Assembly (NCBI GenBank): GCA_002493305.1
Contig: DKYJ01000032.1
Coordinates: 14,936 to 78,935, forward strand
DNA: 64,000 nt
Direction of reading: 5' to 3'
Source of the DNA: Clostridiales bacterium UBA7103
GTDB taxonomy: Bacteria; Bacillota; Clostridia; Oscillospirales; Oscillospiraceae
Below are positions 40,887-49,582 of the stretch, piece after piece. Below the pieces are notes generated by a model. The model saw nothing but the letters and a program-made list of their open reading frames with translations, searched no databases and had not been told where the DNA came from. A program made the position numbers and the translations under genes. Within the stretch, counting starts at the first letter, position 1. Every line of letters starts with the position of its first letter.

Positions 40887-42032
40887 ATGGGACAAAAGCA
40901 TTATTCACAGATAATCAGAGACGAAGCAGTTCTGTTTTATGAGCGCGGTCACACATTTGCAGAAACACACGAAAAATACGGCATGGCTGAAAGCACATTT
41001 TTTGAATGGAAAAAACAATTTGATCGGGCGCACCCTTTGCACGGAACTGCCATGAGCAGCGCAAGAGCGGCAAGAAAAGCCCGGCTTCATTTGGAAAAGC
41101 TGGCCTTAGAATTGGAAGTGATACGCCAGTGTCCGTATGGTGTCAACGCGTCAACGGATGATAAAATGGATGCAATCGATACCTTGCGGGGGAGATACTC
41201 TGTCCATGTACTGTGTGAAGCGCTGAATCTTCCTCGCGGAACATATTATAACCGAAAACGGCGGGAGGGACAATTAACATCGTATGAAATAAGCGATATC
41301 GAACTTAAGCCATTGATTGAACAGATTTTCCGCGACAGTAAAAACCGCTTTGGCAGGAAACCTATACGCCAAAAGCTATCCGAAATAGGGTACCATATAA
41401 GTGAAAAAAGAATTGCCCGCATTATGAAAGAGCTGGGTTTAGAAGTCGCAAAGCCAGCCTATAAAGCGGAACACCAGAAGCCATTACCGCGATCCTACTT
41501 TAAAAATCTGCTCTCTCGTCAGTTTGACCAGCCAGAGCCAAACCTTATTTGGGTGAGCGATATCACCTATGTAAAGGTCGGCGATCAATATTACTATATT
41601 TGCGTGATTCTGGACTTGTTTTCCAGAAGGCTGCTTTCTTATCGTATTTCAGACACCATTGATACAAGCCTGAGCCTCTCAACTTTTGATGCTGCGTTCC
41701 AACAGCGATGCAGGCCAAACAACCTAATGTTTCACAGCGATCAGGGCATACAATACACCGCATACGCTTTTCGTAAACACTTGCGTGAATTGAAGATAAA
41801 GCAATCATTTTCAACGCCCGGTAACCCTTATGACAACTCTGTATGCGAGTCTTTTTTTCACACATTAAAAAAAGAAGCCCTCTACCACCATCTTTACAAA
41901 ACGCCACAAGAATTGGAAGAGACCTTGAAAGAATATATTGAGTTTTACAATAGCTACAGGCCCCACAGAAAGTTGAACATGAAAACTCCGATTCAGTATG
42001 AGGCGGAGTTCTTTTCTGCTGTCTGCAAATAA
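40887..42032 (+). CDS. IS3-family transposase, single reading frame
   Basis: A 381-residue transposase in which the OrfA and OrfB parts lie in one frame. The N-terminal HTH (YSQIIRDEAVLFYERGHTFAETHEKYGMAESTFFEWKKQF) is followed by the B-type HTH (VLCEALNLPRGTYYNRKRR) and the DDE core: D in LIWVSDITYV, D in MFHSDQGIQYT and E in VCESFFHTLKKE. The C-terminus YNSYRPHRKLNMKTPIQYE is standard. Nothing indicates damage. RBS GAGGAG precedes ATG 40887. It borders the ietAS genes and tRNA-fMet. Confidence 0.88.
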   Translation: MGQKHYSQIIRDEAVLFYERGHTFAETHEKYGMAESTFFEWKKQFDRAHPLHGTAMSSARAARKARLHLEKLALELEVIRQCPYGVNASTDDKMDAIDTLRGRYSVHVLCEALNLPRGTYYNRKRREGQLTSYEISDIELKPLIEQIFRDSKNRFGRKPIRQKLSEIGYHISEKRIARIMKELGLEVAKPAYKAEHQKPLPRSYFKNLLSRQFDQPEPNLIWVSDITYVKVGDQYYYICVILDLFSRRLLSYRISDTIDTSLSLSTFDAAFQQRCRPNNLMFHSDQGIQYTAYAFRKHLRELKIKQSFSTPGNPYDNSVCESFFHTLKKEALYHHLYKTPQELEETLKEYIEFYNSYRPHRKLNMKTPIQYEAEFFSAVCK

Positions 42033-42041
42033 ACGAAAAGC

Positions 42042-42091
42042 TCCCACTTTCGAATCCGGAGTTACCGGGTTCAAAAGTGGGAGCCTATTCA
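42042..42091. repeat. Right copy of the 50-bp direct repeat flanking the ietAS island
   Basis: Direct repeat of 37186-37235 (46/50). It contains TTCGAATCCGG and CCGGGTTCAAA and ends 1 base from the tRNA-fMet 3' terminus. Confidence 0.85.
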
Positions 42092-42092
42092 G

Positions 42093-42168
<76 letters not shown>

Positions 42169-42246
42169 ATATCTTGTTAGCTTAGTAAGGATACCACAAA
42201 GAAGCGCGGCCGTCAAGCCCTAAATTCAATTTTCTTTGCCGGAAGC

Positions 42247-43683
42247 CTACGCCCGCCAGGCGTGGCGCGAGAAGAGCACAAGGATCGGGTAGATTTCCAG
42301 TCTGCCGATGAGCATGGCCAGAGACAGGGCGAGCTTGACCCCGTGGGAGAAAATGTCAAAATTCCCGGTCGGGCCCACGAGCGACATACCCGGGCCGATA
42401 TTGGACAGGCAGGAGAGCGCCGTGGTGAAATTCGTGGCTATATCAAAGCCGTCGAGCGAGACAATGAAGGTGAACAGCAGCAGGAAAAATATATACTGCG
42501 CAAAATACACCGACACCGCCTTGATCGTTCCGTCGCTGACTCTGCGCCCGTCCATCTGTACAAGGCTCACGCTCTGGGGGTGGGCGGTCTGCTTGACCTC
42601 CACCTGAGCGGTTTTCACGAGAATGGCGACGCGGGAGATCTTCAGCCCGCCGCCGGTGCTGCCCGCGCAGGCGCCGGTGAACATAAGCAGCACCAGTATC
42701 CACTTGCAGTATTCCGGCCAGACGGTGTAATCCACCGTGCAGAAGCCGGTGGTGCTGATGATGGAAGCCACATAGAAATAGCTGTGCCGCAGGGCGAGCC
42801 CGAAGCCCCCGTAGAGCTTGCTGATACCCAGCGCGATGGCAAGCACCGCCGCAGCGACGATACCGAGATACCAGTGCAGCTCCTCATTTTTCACCACGTC
42901 CTTCCCGCGCTTTATGAGCAGCAGGAAATAGAGGTTGAAGTTCACGCCGAAGAGGATCATAAATGTGGCGGTGACAAGCTCGATATACAGGCTGTCAAAG
43001 GCGGCGATGCTGGCGGCCCGTGTGGAGAAGCCGCCCGTACCGGCGGTGGCGAAGGCGTGCAGCAGCGCGTCATAAAAGCTCATGCCGCCGCAGAGGAGGA
43101 AAACCGTCTCGGCAAGGGTGAGCGCAATATAAATAAGGTAGAGTATGGTGGCGGTCTGCCTTGCCCGGGGCACGAGCTTGCCCACGGTAGGGCCGGGAAC
43201 CTCGGCGCGCATAATGTGCATGGAGTGCTCATTGCTGTTGGGCAGCACCGCCATAATGAACACCAGCACGCCCATGCCGCCTATCCAGTGGGTAAACTGC
43301 CGCCAGAACATATCGCCCCGTGGCATGGCCTCAATATTGTTCAGAACCGACGCGCCGGTTGTGGTCAAGCCGGAGACAGTCTCAAAAACGGCGTCTATAT
43401 AATTGGGGATACTGCCGCTTATCACAAAGGGCAGCGCGCCGATAAGGCTCATCAGTATCCAGCCCAGCCCCACAATGGCAAACCCGTCCCGGGCAAAGAG
43501 GCGGTTGTCCCTCGGGCGCAGCAGGCGCAGCAGTGCGCCCGCGGAGGCGGCTACAGCGATGCTTATCACAAAATTCAGCACGTTTTCCCCATAGCACAGC
43601 CCTGCGGCAAGGGGCAGCAGCAACAGCCCCGCAAGACACAGGAGTATAGCGCCGAGAACGCGGCAGATCATACGATAGTTCAT
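42247..43683 (-). CDS. trkH: Potassium uptake protein TrkH/KtrB family
   Basis: A 478-residue channel-like transporter. Four membrane-pore-membrane repeats are recognisable from the filter motifs: VSGLTTTGASV, FATAGTGGFSTRA, SIISTTGFCTVDY and LSCLSNIGPGMS. The region CAGSTGGGLKISRV is a further family hallmark. With the cytoplasmic TrkA gating ring it moves K+ across the membrane. Its ATG overlaps the trkA stop by one base (TAATG), so the pair is translationally coupled. Confidence 0.95.
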   Translation of the reverse strand: MNYRMICRVLGAILLCLAGLLLLPLAAGLCYGENVLNFVISIAVAASAGALLRLLRPRDNRLFARDGFAIVGLGWILMSLIGALPFVISGSIPNYIDAVFETVSGLTTTGASVLNNIEAMPRGDMFWRQFTHWIGGMGVLVFIMAVLPNSNEHSMHIMRAEVPGPTVGKLVPRARQTATILYLIYIALTLAETVFLLCGGMSFYDALLHAFATAGTGGFSTRAASIAAFDSLYIELVTATFMILFGVNFNLYFLLLIKRGKDVVKNEELHWYLGIVAAAVLAIALGISKLYGGFGLALRHSYFYVASIISTTGFCTVDYTVWPEYCKWILVLLMFTGACAGSTGGGLKISRVAILVKTAQVEVKQTAHPQSVSLVQMDGRRVSDGTIKAVSVYFAQYIFFLLLFTFIVSLDGFDIATNFTTALSCLSNIGPGMSLVGPTGNFDIFSHGVKLALSLAMLIGRLEIYPILVLFSRHAWRA

Positions 43684-45044
43684 TATTTATCCTCGACAAT
43701 TGCGTTTATGTCTTTAAGCCGGCCGGCGGCGGTGATGATGATGGCGTGGTCGCCGGGGAGAATGACGGAGCTGCCGTCAGGTACGATGCCCCGCCCGCCC
43801 CGGATAATGGCGCAGATCAGGATGTTGGGCTTGAGGCGCAGATCCTTCAGCGGCGTGTTTATAAAGGCGGCGCTCGCGTCCACCTTGAATTCCAGCGCCT
43901 CCACCTTGCCGTCAGCCAGACGGTAGAGCGTCTCCATGCTGCCGCCTTCGGAGTTCTGCATGGCGCGGACATAGCGGGCCAGCTTTAAAGCGACCAACTG
44001 CTTCGGCGTTACAACGCTGTCAAGTCCGGACTGCTCCAGAATGGCGGTAAAATGCTCTTTGTTGACCTTGACGACCACCTTGCCCACATTGAAGCTTCGG
44101 GCATAGAGCGCGGTGATAACATTGTCCCCGTCGTCCCCGGTGAGAGCGACAAAGCCGTCGGTGCTTTGTATGCCGCTTTCCAGCAGCACATCCTTGCGCG
44201 TCGCGTCCCCGCAGACGATGTGCGCCTTTGGTATAAGCTCGCACAGCAGCTCGCAGCGGCTGCGGCTGCGCTCGACAATGGTGACGCTCATACCGCTCTC
44301 GATAAGCGTTTTTGCCAGATACGCCGCGACTCTGCCGCCGCCCATGAGCATGACCTTGCGCACGGGCTTCTGGTACTCCCCGGCGGAGATGAAGAAGCGG
44401 CGCAGCTCGGAAAAAGCGCCGGTGACGCTGAGCTTGTCCCCGCTGCGCAGGACAAAATCGCCGTTGGGGATAAGGGCTTCCCGCCCGCGCTCCACAACGC
44501 CCACGAGAACTTTGGCGTTGAACATCTTGGGCAGGAGCTTGAGCTGTACCCCGTCCAGCTTGCTGTTTTCCCGGATGCGGTGCTCGATGATCTCCACATT
44601 GCCCTTGGAAAACGCGTCCACCCGGACGGCGCTGGGGAAGCGCAGCACGCGGGAGATCTCCATGGCGCACTCATATTCGGGGTTGAGCACCACATCAAGC
44701 CCCAGCGCATCCCGCAGGAAATTGGTCTGCTTAAGGTATTCCGGGTCGCGGATACGCCCGACCACATGGCGCGTGCCGAGCTTGCGGGCGGATATGCCGC
44801 AGACCATGTTCACCTCGTCCTTCTCGGTGGCGGCGAGGAGGAGATCCGCTGTCTCGGCGCCCGCCTCCTGAAGCGTCTCAGGATTGGTGGCGCTGCCCTC
44901 GACGCAGATGACATCCAGGGCGTTTGAAAGGATCTGAATAGTCTCCGGATCCCGGTCGATAACGGTGATGTCATGACCCTCGTCGGAGAGCGTTTCCGCC
45001 ACAGTGTGGCCGACCTTCCCGGCACCGGCTATGATAATCTTCAT
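43683..45044 (-). CDS. trkA: Trk system potassium uptake protein TrkA
   Basis: A 453-residue peripheral protein with two RCK units. The first NAD-binding motif is IIAGAGKVGHTVAETL with VIDRDPE, followed by a TrkA_C segment (KLDGVQLKLLP). The second NAD motif, MLMGGGRVAAYLAKTL, is followed by VVCGDATRKDVLL and a second TrkA_C. It controls TrkH in response to nucleotides. RBS GGAGAG precedes ATG 45044. Confidence 0.95.
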   Translation of the reverse strand: MKIIIAGAGKVGHTVAETLSDEGHDITVIDRDPETIQILSNALDVICVEGSATNPETLQEAGAETADLLLAATEKDEVNMVCGISARKLGTRHVVGRIRDPEYLKQTNFLRDALGLDVVLNPEYECAMEISRVLRFPSAVRVDAFSKGNVEIIEHRIRENSKLDGVQLKLLPKMFNAKVLVGVVERGREALIPNGDFVLRSGDKLSVTGAFSELRRFFISAGEYQKPVRKVMLMGGGRVAAYLAKTLIESGMSVTIVERSRSRCELLCELIPKAHIVCGDATRKDVLLESGIQSTDGFVALTGDDGDNVITALYARSFNVGKVVVKVNKEHFTAILEQSGLDSVVTPKQLVALKLARYVRAMQNSEGGSMETLYRLADGKVEALEFKVDASAAFINTPLKDLRLKPNILICAIIRGGRGIVPDGSSVILPGDHAIIITAAGRLKDINAIVEDK

Positions 45045-45148
45045 TCGTGTTTCTCTCCTGAACAGACTAAAATTGCTGTATTAAATGATACAGATTGCAG
45101 GCAAAGCTATCGGCGATGAACAGATAAGCAAGGGGAGAGTGCAGAGAA

Positions 45149-45394
45149 GGGACGGGAGTCCCCTTGAGACTGTCAAAAAACCTATGCTGCCAATGAACGA
45201 CAATAGAGCAGCGGGGGAGGACGAGGGGGCAAGGCCCGCCTCGTGTACAATAGCCCGCCGCAGAAAAGGCCGGTATGTCGGGCTTTTCGGGCGAAGCGGC
45301 GTTTTGAACAATTTCAAAACGCTCGGCGGGAGAAGCGGTCAAAAAAATCCCAGCGGGACTTTTTTGACAAGCTGGAGGGGACGGGAGTCCCCTT
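45149..45394 (+). repeat. Dispersed intergenic repeat family B, copy 1
   Basis: About 245 bp, closely matched in reverse orientation at 52535-52770. Shared landmarks are CTGTCAAAAAA at one end, AACGACAATAGA, GAGGGGGCAAGGCCCGCCTC, CCGCCGCAGAAAAG, TTTTCGGGCGAAGC and the GTCAAAAAA...TTTTTTGAC hairpin. This copy is bounded by 17-bp direct repeats GGGACGGGAGTCCCCTT (45149-45165, 45378-45394). Confidence 0.8.
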
Positions 45395-45410
45395 TATGCG
45401 TTCAATCAAA

Positions 45411-45453
45411 TATAATATTAAGGCGTCGACTTTGTCGATGTCTTAATATTATA
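45411..45453. terminator. A+T-rich hairpin
   Basis: TATAATATTAAG (45411-45422) pairs perfectly with 45442-45453; an inner GTCGAC...GTCGA helix extends it. It may be a palindromic regulatory element rather than a terminator. Confidence 0.45.
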
Positions 45454-45485
45454 GCATTTGTTTTGCGCATTGTACAGCTTTACGA

Positions 45486-45514
45486 TTGCGAATTTGTCTG
45501 TCGCTTGTTATAAT
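45486..45514 (+). promoter_or_regulatory. Promoter of the flavoprotein pair
   Basis: TTGCGA (45486-45491), 17 bases, TATAAT (45509-45514). Confidence 0.65.
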
Positions 45515-45551
45515 ACTGGGCAGAACATAGGCAGGCGGCAATAGTTCGGTT

Positions 45552-45570
45552 CCCGTCTGCTTAAGACGGG
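45552..45570 (+). promoter_or_regulatory. Hairpin overlapping the ribosome-binding site
   Basis: CCCGTCT (45552-45558) and AGACGGG (45564-45570) form a short stem whose 3' arm contains the GGGAG ribosome-binding site of the gene at 45580, so it could limit translation. Confidence 0.4.
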
Positions 45571-45579
45571 AGTCGATAC

Positions 45580-46791
45580 ATGAACACGATCGCGGTCATC
45601 GGCGGCGGCGCGTCGGGCATTATGGCGGCGCTCACCGCGGCGGAGGATAAAAATAACAGGGTGCTGCTCATAGAGCGGCAGCAGCGCATTGGACGCAAGC
45701 TCCTTGCTACCGGCAACGGGCGCTGCAACCTGAGCAATATCGGGGCGCGCATGGAAAATTACCACGGCAAGCACCCGGAATTTGTGATCCTGGCGCTGGA
45801 GGAATTTCCCCCGGAGGCGGCGCTGGAGTTTTTCCACAGCCTCGGCCTGCTCACGGTGACGGAGGACGGCGGGCGGGTGTATCCGCTCTCAAACTCCGCC
45901 AACAGCGTGCTGGATGTGCTGCGCTTCGCCCTTGAAAAGCAGGGCGTGGAGCTGATGACGGCCTGCCCCGTGCGGGAGATACACCGGGAGAAAAAAGGCT
46001 ATACCCTCATTACCGATGAGGGCGGGATCTATGCCGACAAGCTGATTGTCGCCTGCGGAGGCGCTGCGGGCGCGAAGCTCGGCGGCGTTATGGACGGGTA
46101 TAAGCTCCTTGCCCCGCTTGGCCACCAGCGCACGGTGCTGCACCCGGCGCTGGTGCAGCTTACCACCGAGCCGGAGTACCCCAGAGCGCTCAAGGGCGTG
46201 CGCTCCGACGGCAGGATATGGCTCACCGCCGGCGGAAAAATTCTAACGGAAAGCGCCGGGGAGATACAGTTTACGGAAAAGGGCGTGTCCGGCATCGCGG
46301 CCTTTGACATCTCCCGCGCCGCCGCTTTCTGTGCGGAGGGCGGGCAGGTGCATATGGACTTCATACGCGCTTACTCAGCCACAGAGGTCTTTGAGCTGCT
46401 GAGCCGCCGCAGGGAGCAGCTGCCGGAGCTCTTGGCCGAGGAGCTGTTTACCGGTATGCTCCACAACCGCCTTGGCCGCATGATAGTCAAATACGCGGGG
46501 CTTGACCGCGCCGCCGCGCTGGGTAGGCTGTCGGATAAGGAGCTTCGCACCGCCGCCGAAAGCTGCAAGGACTTCACGCTCAAGCTCCGGGGCACGGAGG
46601 GCTTTGACGCGGCGCAGGTCACTGCCGGCGGGCTGATGACCAAAGATTTTGACCCCCAGACCCTTGAAAGCCGCATTTGCCCCGGCCTTTTTGCCTGCGG
46701 AGAGCTGCTGGATATTGACGGGGACTGCGGCGGCTACAACCTCCAGTGGGCTTGGGCCAGCGGCCGTCTGGCGGGGAGGCTCGGAAGATGA
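45580..46791 (+). CDS. HI0933/BaiN-family flavoprotein (NAD(P)/FAD-dependent oxidoreductase)
   Basis: A 403-residue flavoprotein. FAD site IAVIGGGASGIMAALTAA, the family motif RIGRKLLATGNGRCNLSN, and at the C-terminus TAGGLMTKDFDPQTLESR and GLFACGELLDIDGDCGGYNLQWAWASG. This group (COG2081) includes BaiN, implicated in bile-acid reduction, but most members have no known substrate. It overlaps the next flavoprotein gene by 4 bp. Confidence 0.9.
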   Translation: MNTIAVIGGGASGIMAALTAAEDKNNRVLLIERQQRIGRKLLATGNGRCNLSNIGARMENYHGKHPEFVILALEEFPPEAALEFFHSLGLLTVTEDGGRVYPLSNSANSVLDVLRFALEKQGVELMTACPVREIHREKKGYTLITDEGGIYADKLIVACGGAAGAKLGGVMDGYKLLAPLGHQRTVLHPALVQLTTEPEYPRALKGVRSDGRIWLTAGGKILTESAGEIQFTEKGVSGIAAFDISRAAAFCAEGGQVHMDFIRAYSATEVFELLSRRREQLPELLAEELFTGMLHNRLGRMIVKYAGLDRAAALGRLSDKELRTAAESCKDFTLKLRGTEGFDAAQVTAGGLMTKDFDPQTLESRICPGLFACGELLDIDGDCGGYNLQWAWASGRLAGRLGR

Positions 46792-48386
46792 TACTTGTGC
46801 GTGACCTGCGCCTTATGCCGGGTGAGCCGGTGGAGGCGCTGCGGCAGAGAGCCGCCAAAAAGCTGCGCGTATCCGAGGATAAAATAGGGGAGCTTCGCCT
46901 TGTAAAGCGCTCCCTCGACGCCCGGAAGAAGGACGATATTCACTATGTCTGCTCCGTGGCAGTCAGTATCAGCGGAGAGGATAAGATTTTAAAGCGGCTG
47001 AGCAGCCGGGACGCCGCGCCATATACCGAGCCGAAGCTGAATATTCCCGCGTTCACCCCGAAGCTGCCGCCCGTGGTGGTCGGCTTCGGGCCGGGCGGGA
47101 TGTTCGCGGCGCTGGTGCTGGCGATGGCGGGGGCAAAGCCCATCGTCATCGAGCGCGGTCGGGACGCGCTGAGCCGCAAGGCGCTGGTGGACGCCTTCCG
47201 CGCCGGGTGCGCGCTTGATAGCGAGTGCAATGTGCAGTTCGGCGAGGGCGGCGCGGGCACATTTTCCGACGGTAAGCTCAACACCGGCGTTAAGGACGCC
47301 CGCATGGGCTGGATGCTGCGGCAATTTGTGCTGCACGGCGCGCCGGAGAGCATAATTTACGACGCGAAGCCCCACATCGGCACGGACATACTCATTGATG
47401 TTGTGCAGAACATCAGAAAGGACATAATCGCCCGCGGCGGGCAGGTGCTTTTTGAAACCAAGCTCACCGCGCTTGAAATTCAAAACGGCGCTGTCTGCGG
47501 CGCGCGGGTGAGGGATAAGGACGGAGAGCGGGCGATCCCCTGCTCGGCACTGATCCTCGCCATCGGACACTCGGCGCGCGACACCTTTGAGGTGCTCAAT
47601 ACGCAGGGCGTCCCCATGGAACAAAAGCCTTTTTCCATGGGCGTGCGCATAGAACACCGGCAGACGGACATAGACTTTTCACAGTACGGCAGAGAGCGCG
47701 GGGAGCTGCCCCCGGCGGACTATTCGCTCAATGTCCATCTGCCCGACGGCAGCAGCGCCTATACCTTCTGCATGTGCCCCGGCGGGGAGGTCTTTGCCGC
47801 CGCGTCCGAGGCCGGGGGAGTTGTCACCAACGGCATGAGCTATTCAAAGCGCGACGGGGAGAACGCAAACTCCGCCCTGCTTGTGACGCTGCACACAGAG
47901 GACTTTCCCGGCGAGGGGGTTCTCGCCGGTATGTACTGGCAGCGGGAGATAGAGCGGGCGGCCTACGCCTACGGCGGCGGGAACTACCGCGCGCCCGCCC
48001 AGCTGGTAGTGGATTTCCTTGCCCATAGACCCAGCGCCGGGGCAGGCGCTGTCACACCTAGCTATAAGCCGGGCGTGGTCTGGGGCGAGCTGCGCGAGGT
48101 CTTGCCGGAGAAGATATGCTCCGTCATAGAAAAAGCTCTCCCTGAGCTGGGCAGGAAGCTGCGCGGCTTTGACGCGCCCGATGCGGTCATGACCGCGCCG
48201 GAGACCCGCTCCTCAAGCCCCGTGCGCATCCTGCGCGGCAAGGATTTGCAGTCCGATATCGCGGGGCTGTATCCCTGCGGCGAGGGCGCGGGCTACGCCG
48301 GGGGCATATCCTCCGCCGCGCTGGACGGTATCCGCTGCGCGCTGGCAGTGGTAAACGCCGTTGACGAAACACCGGAAAAATGTTAA
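46788..48386 (+). CDS. FAD-dependent protein (COG2509-like)
   Basis: A 532-residue protein. The N-terminal 75 residues are a small alpha/beta domain (LRQRAAKKLRVSEDKIGELRLVKRSLDARKKDDIHYVCSV). They are followed by a FAD Rossmann PVVVGFGPGGMFAALVLA, FGEGGAGTFSDGKLNTG, ALILAIGHSARDTFEVL and C-terminal LYPCGEGAGYAGGISSAALDG. This matches a widely conserved uncharacterised dehydrogenase family of Firmicutes. The start at 46788 overlaps the preceding stop (ATGA), so the two flavoproteins form a pair. Confidence 0.9.
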   Translation: MILVRDLRLMPGEPVEALRQRAAKKLRVSEDKIGELRLVKRSLDARKKDDIHYVCSVAVSISGEDKILKRLSSRDAAPYTEPKLNIPAFTPKLPPVVVGFGPGGMFAALVLAMAGAKPIVIERGRDALSRKALVDAFRAGCALDSECNVQFGEGGAGTFSDGKLNTGVKDARMGWMLRQFVLHGAPESIIYDAKPHIGTDILIDVVQNIRKDIIARGGQVLFETKLTALEIQNGAVCGARVRDKDGERAIPCSALILAIGHSARDTFEVLNTQGVPMEQKPFSMGVRIEHRQTDIDFSQYGRERGELPPADYSLNVHLPDGSSAYTFCMCPGGEVFAAASEAGGVVTNGMSYSKRDGENANSALLVTLHTEDFPGEGVLAGMYWQREIERAAYAYGGGNYRAPAQLVVDFLAHRPSAGAGAVTPSYKPGVVWGELREVLPEKICSVIEKALPELGRKLRGFDAPDAVMTAPETRSSSPVRILRGKDLQSDIAGLYPCGEGAGYAGGISSAALDGIRCALAVVNAVDETPEKC

Positions 48387-48432
48387 AATGAAAACAGACT
48401 AAACAACAAAAATTTTTAATGGAGGAAACAAC

Positions 48433-48645
48433 ATGAGCTTCAGAACCATGACCGTCAAAGAGTGCTTTGACAACCCCAAGTGCGTTGCCATCATCAAGGA
48501 GTACGCGCCCAACATCATGAAGTACCCCATCAAGCTCTTCAACAAGAAAAGCTGCGGCGAGGTTTTTGACCTCGTAGTCAGCAAGAAAATCGTCCCCGAG
48601 GATGTGGCCAAAAAAGTCGAGGAAGCCATCAACGCAATACTGTAA
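48433..48645 (+). CDS. Small conserved protein, function unknown
   Basis: A 70-residue protein, MSFRTMTVKECFDNPKCVAI at the start, then YAPNIMKYPIKLF and a C-terminal helix EDVAKKVEEAINAIL. It is not a shadow: it has a strong GGAGG with correct spacing, codon use like neighbouring genes and a terminator after it. The MTVKECFDNPKCVAII...YAP pattern resembles a small helical module sometimes found at the C-terminus of hydrolases, but I cannot name its function. Confidence 0.75.
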   Translation: MSFRTMTVKECFDNPKCVAIIKEYAPNIMKYPIKLFNKKSCGEVFDLVVSKKIVPEDVAKKVEEAINAIL

Positions 48646-48658
48646 AATGAAGTAATGA

Positions 48659-48696
48659 CACAGCCGCCGAATTTTCGGCGGCTGTGCTGGTTTTTG
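48659..48696 (+). terminator. Terminator after the small gene
   Basis: CAGCCGCCGA (48661-48670), loop ATTT and TCGGCGGCTG (48675-48684), then TGCTGGTTTTT. Confidence 0.85.
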
Positions 48697-48813
48697 TGCG
48701 CAAACCCTTAATTTTGCTTAATATTGGCCATAAAACTTGACGAGGATAAACGGATATAATAGAATATGAGCGGTCAAAACAGTGCGGTCAGACCGTTGAG
48801 AGGTGATGCGCTG

Positions 48814-49326
48814 ATGAGAAAACGAATCAGAATTTTCGCAATTTTAGCCCTTGTGATAGCGGCAACGCTGATCATCAAGAGCAATTTCCACGATCAGCGG
48901 GAGTTCGAGTGGTATACACGGCATTTTCACTATGTGAAAACAGGTGAGGATGCCATCAGAGTATACGGTACGCCGAAGGGAACTGAATATAGTTATAGCA
49001 GTGACCTGCAGGGCAAAAGCTACATCTCATATATAACATTATATTATGACGGCTTCTCTTTTGGCATTTTAGGAAGCGATGAAACGAGACACATCTGTAA
49101 GATCGCGATAGACAAGCCCGGTTTACTGCCTCTGCGTTACAGAATTGATATAGGGTCGCCGCGTTATGCTGTCGAGCTTGCATATTTTGATGCGCCGAAA
49201 TCAACGGAAGGCGATGCATATTACTTAAAGCACAGAAACGAAATCTCATGGGAGGGCATATGGATATTCCCGGTTTATGATGAAAATGATATTTTGGTGC
49301 AATTCGAAATTACGGACGGCCTTTGA
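48814..49326 (+). CDS. Exported or membrane-anchored protein, function unknown
   Basis: A 170-residue protein with an N-terminal basic segment and one hydrophobic helix (IFAILALVIAATLII), then a soluble domain rich in Tyr (YSYSSDLQGKSYISYITLYYDGF...). It is probably anchored facing outwards. No family was recognised. The start ATG at 48814 follows GAGAGG; an in-frame ATG at 48766 is possible but has no RBS. A+T content is somewhat higher than in flanking genes. Confidence 0.65.
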   Translation: MRKRIRIFAILALVIAATLIIKSNFHDQREFEWYTRHFHYVKTGEDAIRVYGTPKGTEYSYSSDLQGKSYISYITLYYDGFSFGILGSDETRHICKIAIDKPGLLPLRYRIDIGSPRYAVELAYFDAPKSTEGDAYYLKHRNEISWEGIWIFPVYDENDILVQFEITDGL

Positions 49327-49412
49327 CGGGCTGGGAGTATGGGATGAAGTAAGTCTTGCGCGGCGCAGGATGGAAGAACACTGTACTAAGCCTTTGGAAA
49401 GGGTCACCCAAT

Positions 49413-49440
49413 AGGGGAAACCGCCGCCGCGGTGTCCCCT
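49413..49440. repeat. Hairpin
   Basis: AGGGGAAACCGC (49413-49424) pairs with GCGGTGTCCCCT (49429-49440) with one mismatch. Its role is unknown. Confidence 0.45.
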
Positions 49441-49466
49441 GTTGGCCGTTTCAATTAGGGTGGTTT

Positions 49467-49509
49467 TTAGGAGGGGAAGAAAACGGAATCTTCCCCTCCT
49501 AAATTTTTC
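49467..49509. terminator. Intrinsic terminator
   Basis: TTAGGAGGGGAAGA (49467-49480) pairs perfectly with 49489-49502, followed by ATTTTTC. A second stem, AACTTTCTTG / CAAGAAAGTT, lies just after it (49516-49539) on the side of the glycosyltransferase gene. Confidence 0.8.
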
Positions 49510-49582
49510 TTTGCAACTTTCTTGAAACCAAGAAAGTTGACAAAAACACTCTCTTGACGCGGAAAGCTTTATTTGACATTTT

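Larger units (their letters stand above)
40825..42091 (+). mobile_element. IS3-family insertion sequence next to tRNA-fMet
   Basis: Contains one intact transposase. The proposed left end TGAGTATTTTC (40825) and right end, complement of TGAATAGGCTC (ending 42091), agree at about 11 of 18 positions, a weak terminal repeat, and no target duplication was found. The right end coincides with the right copy of the 50-bp direct repeat and stops 1 base before the tRNA CCA. The boundaries are tentative. Confidence 0.6.
45045..45579. other. Intergenic stretch with a dispersed repeat and hairpins
   Basis: No supported gene. It holds repeat family B copy 1 (45149-45394), a hairpin (45411-45453), the promoter of the following flavoprotein gene and a small hairpin over its RBS. 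Apparent reading frames run across the repeat and are not believed. Confidence 0.6.

Noticed and set aside
42262..43926. 554-codon open frame on the plus strand
   Set aside because: Antisense to trkH and the end of trkA, with no family similarity and crossing the junction of two well-supported genes.
45085..45513. 142-codon plus-strand frame
   Set aside because: It spans repeat family B and the A+T-rich hairpin and is not kept in the second copy of the repeat.
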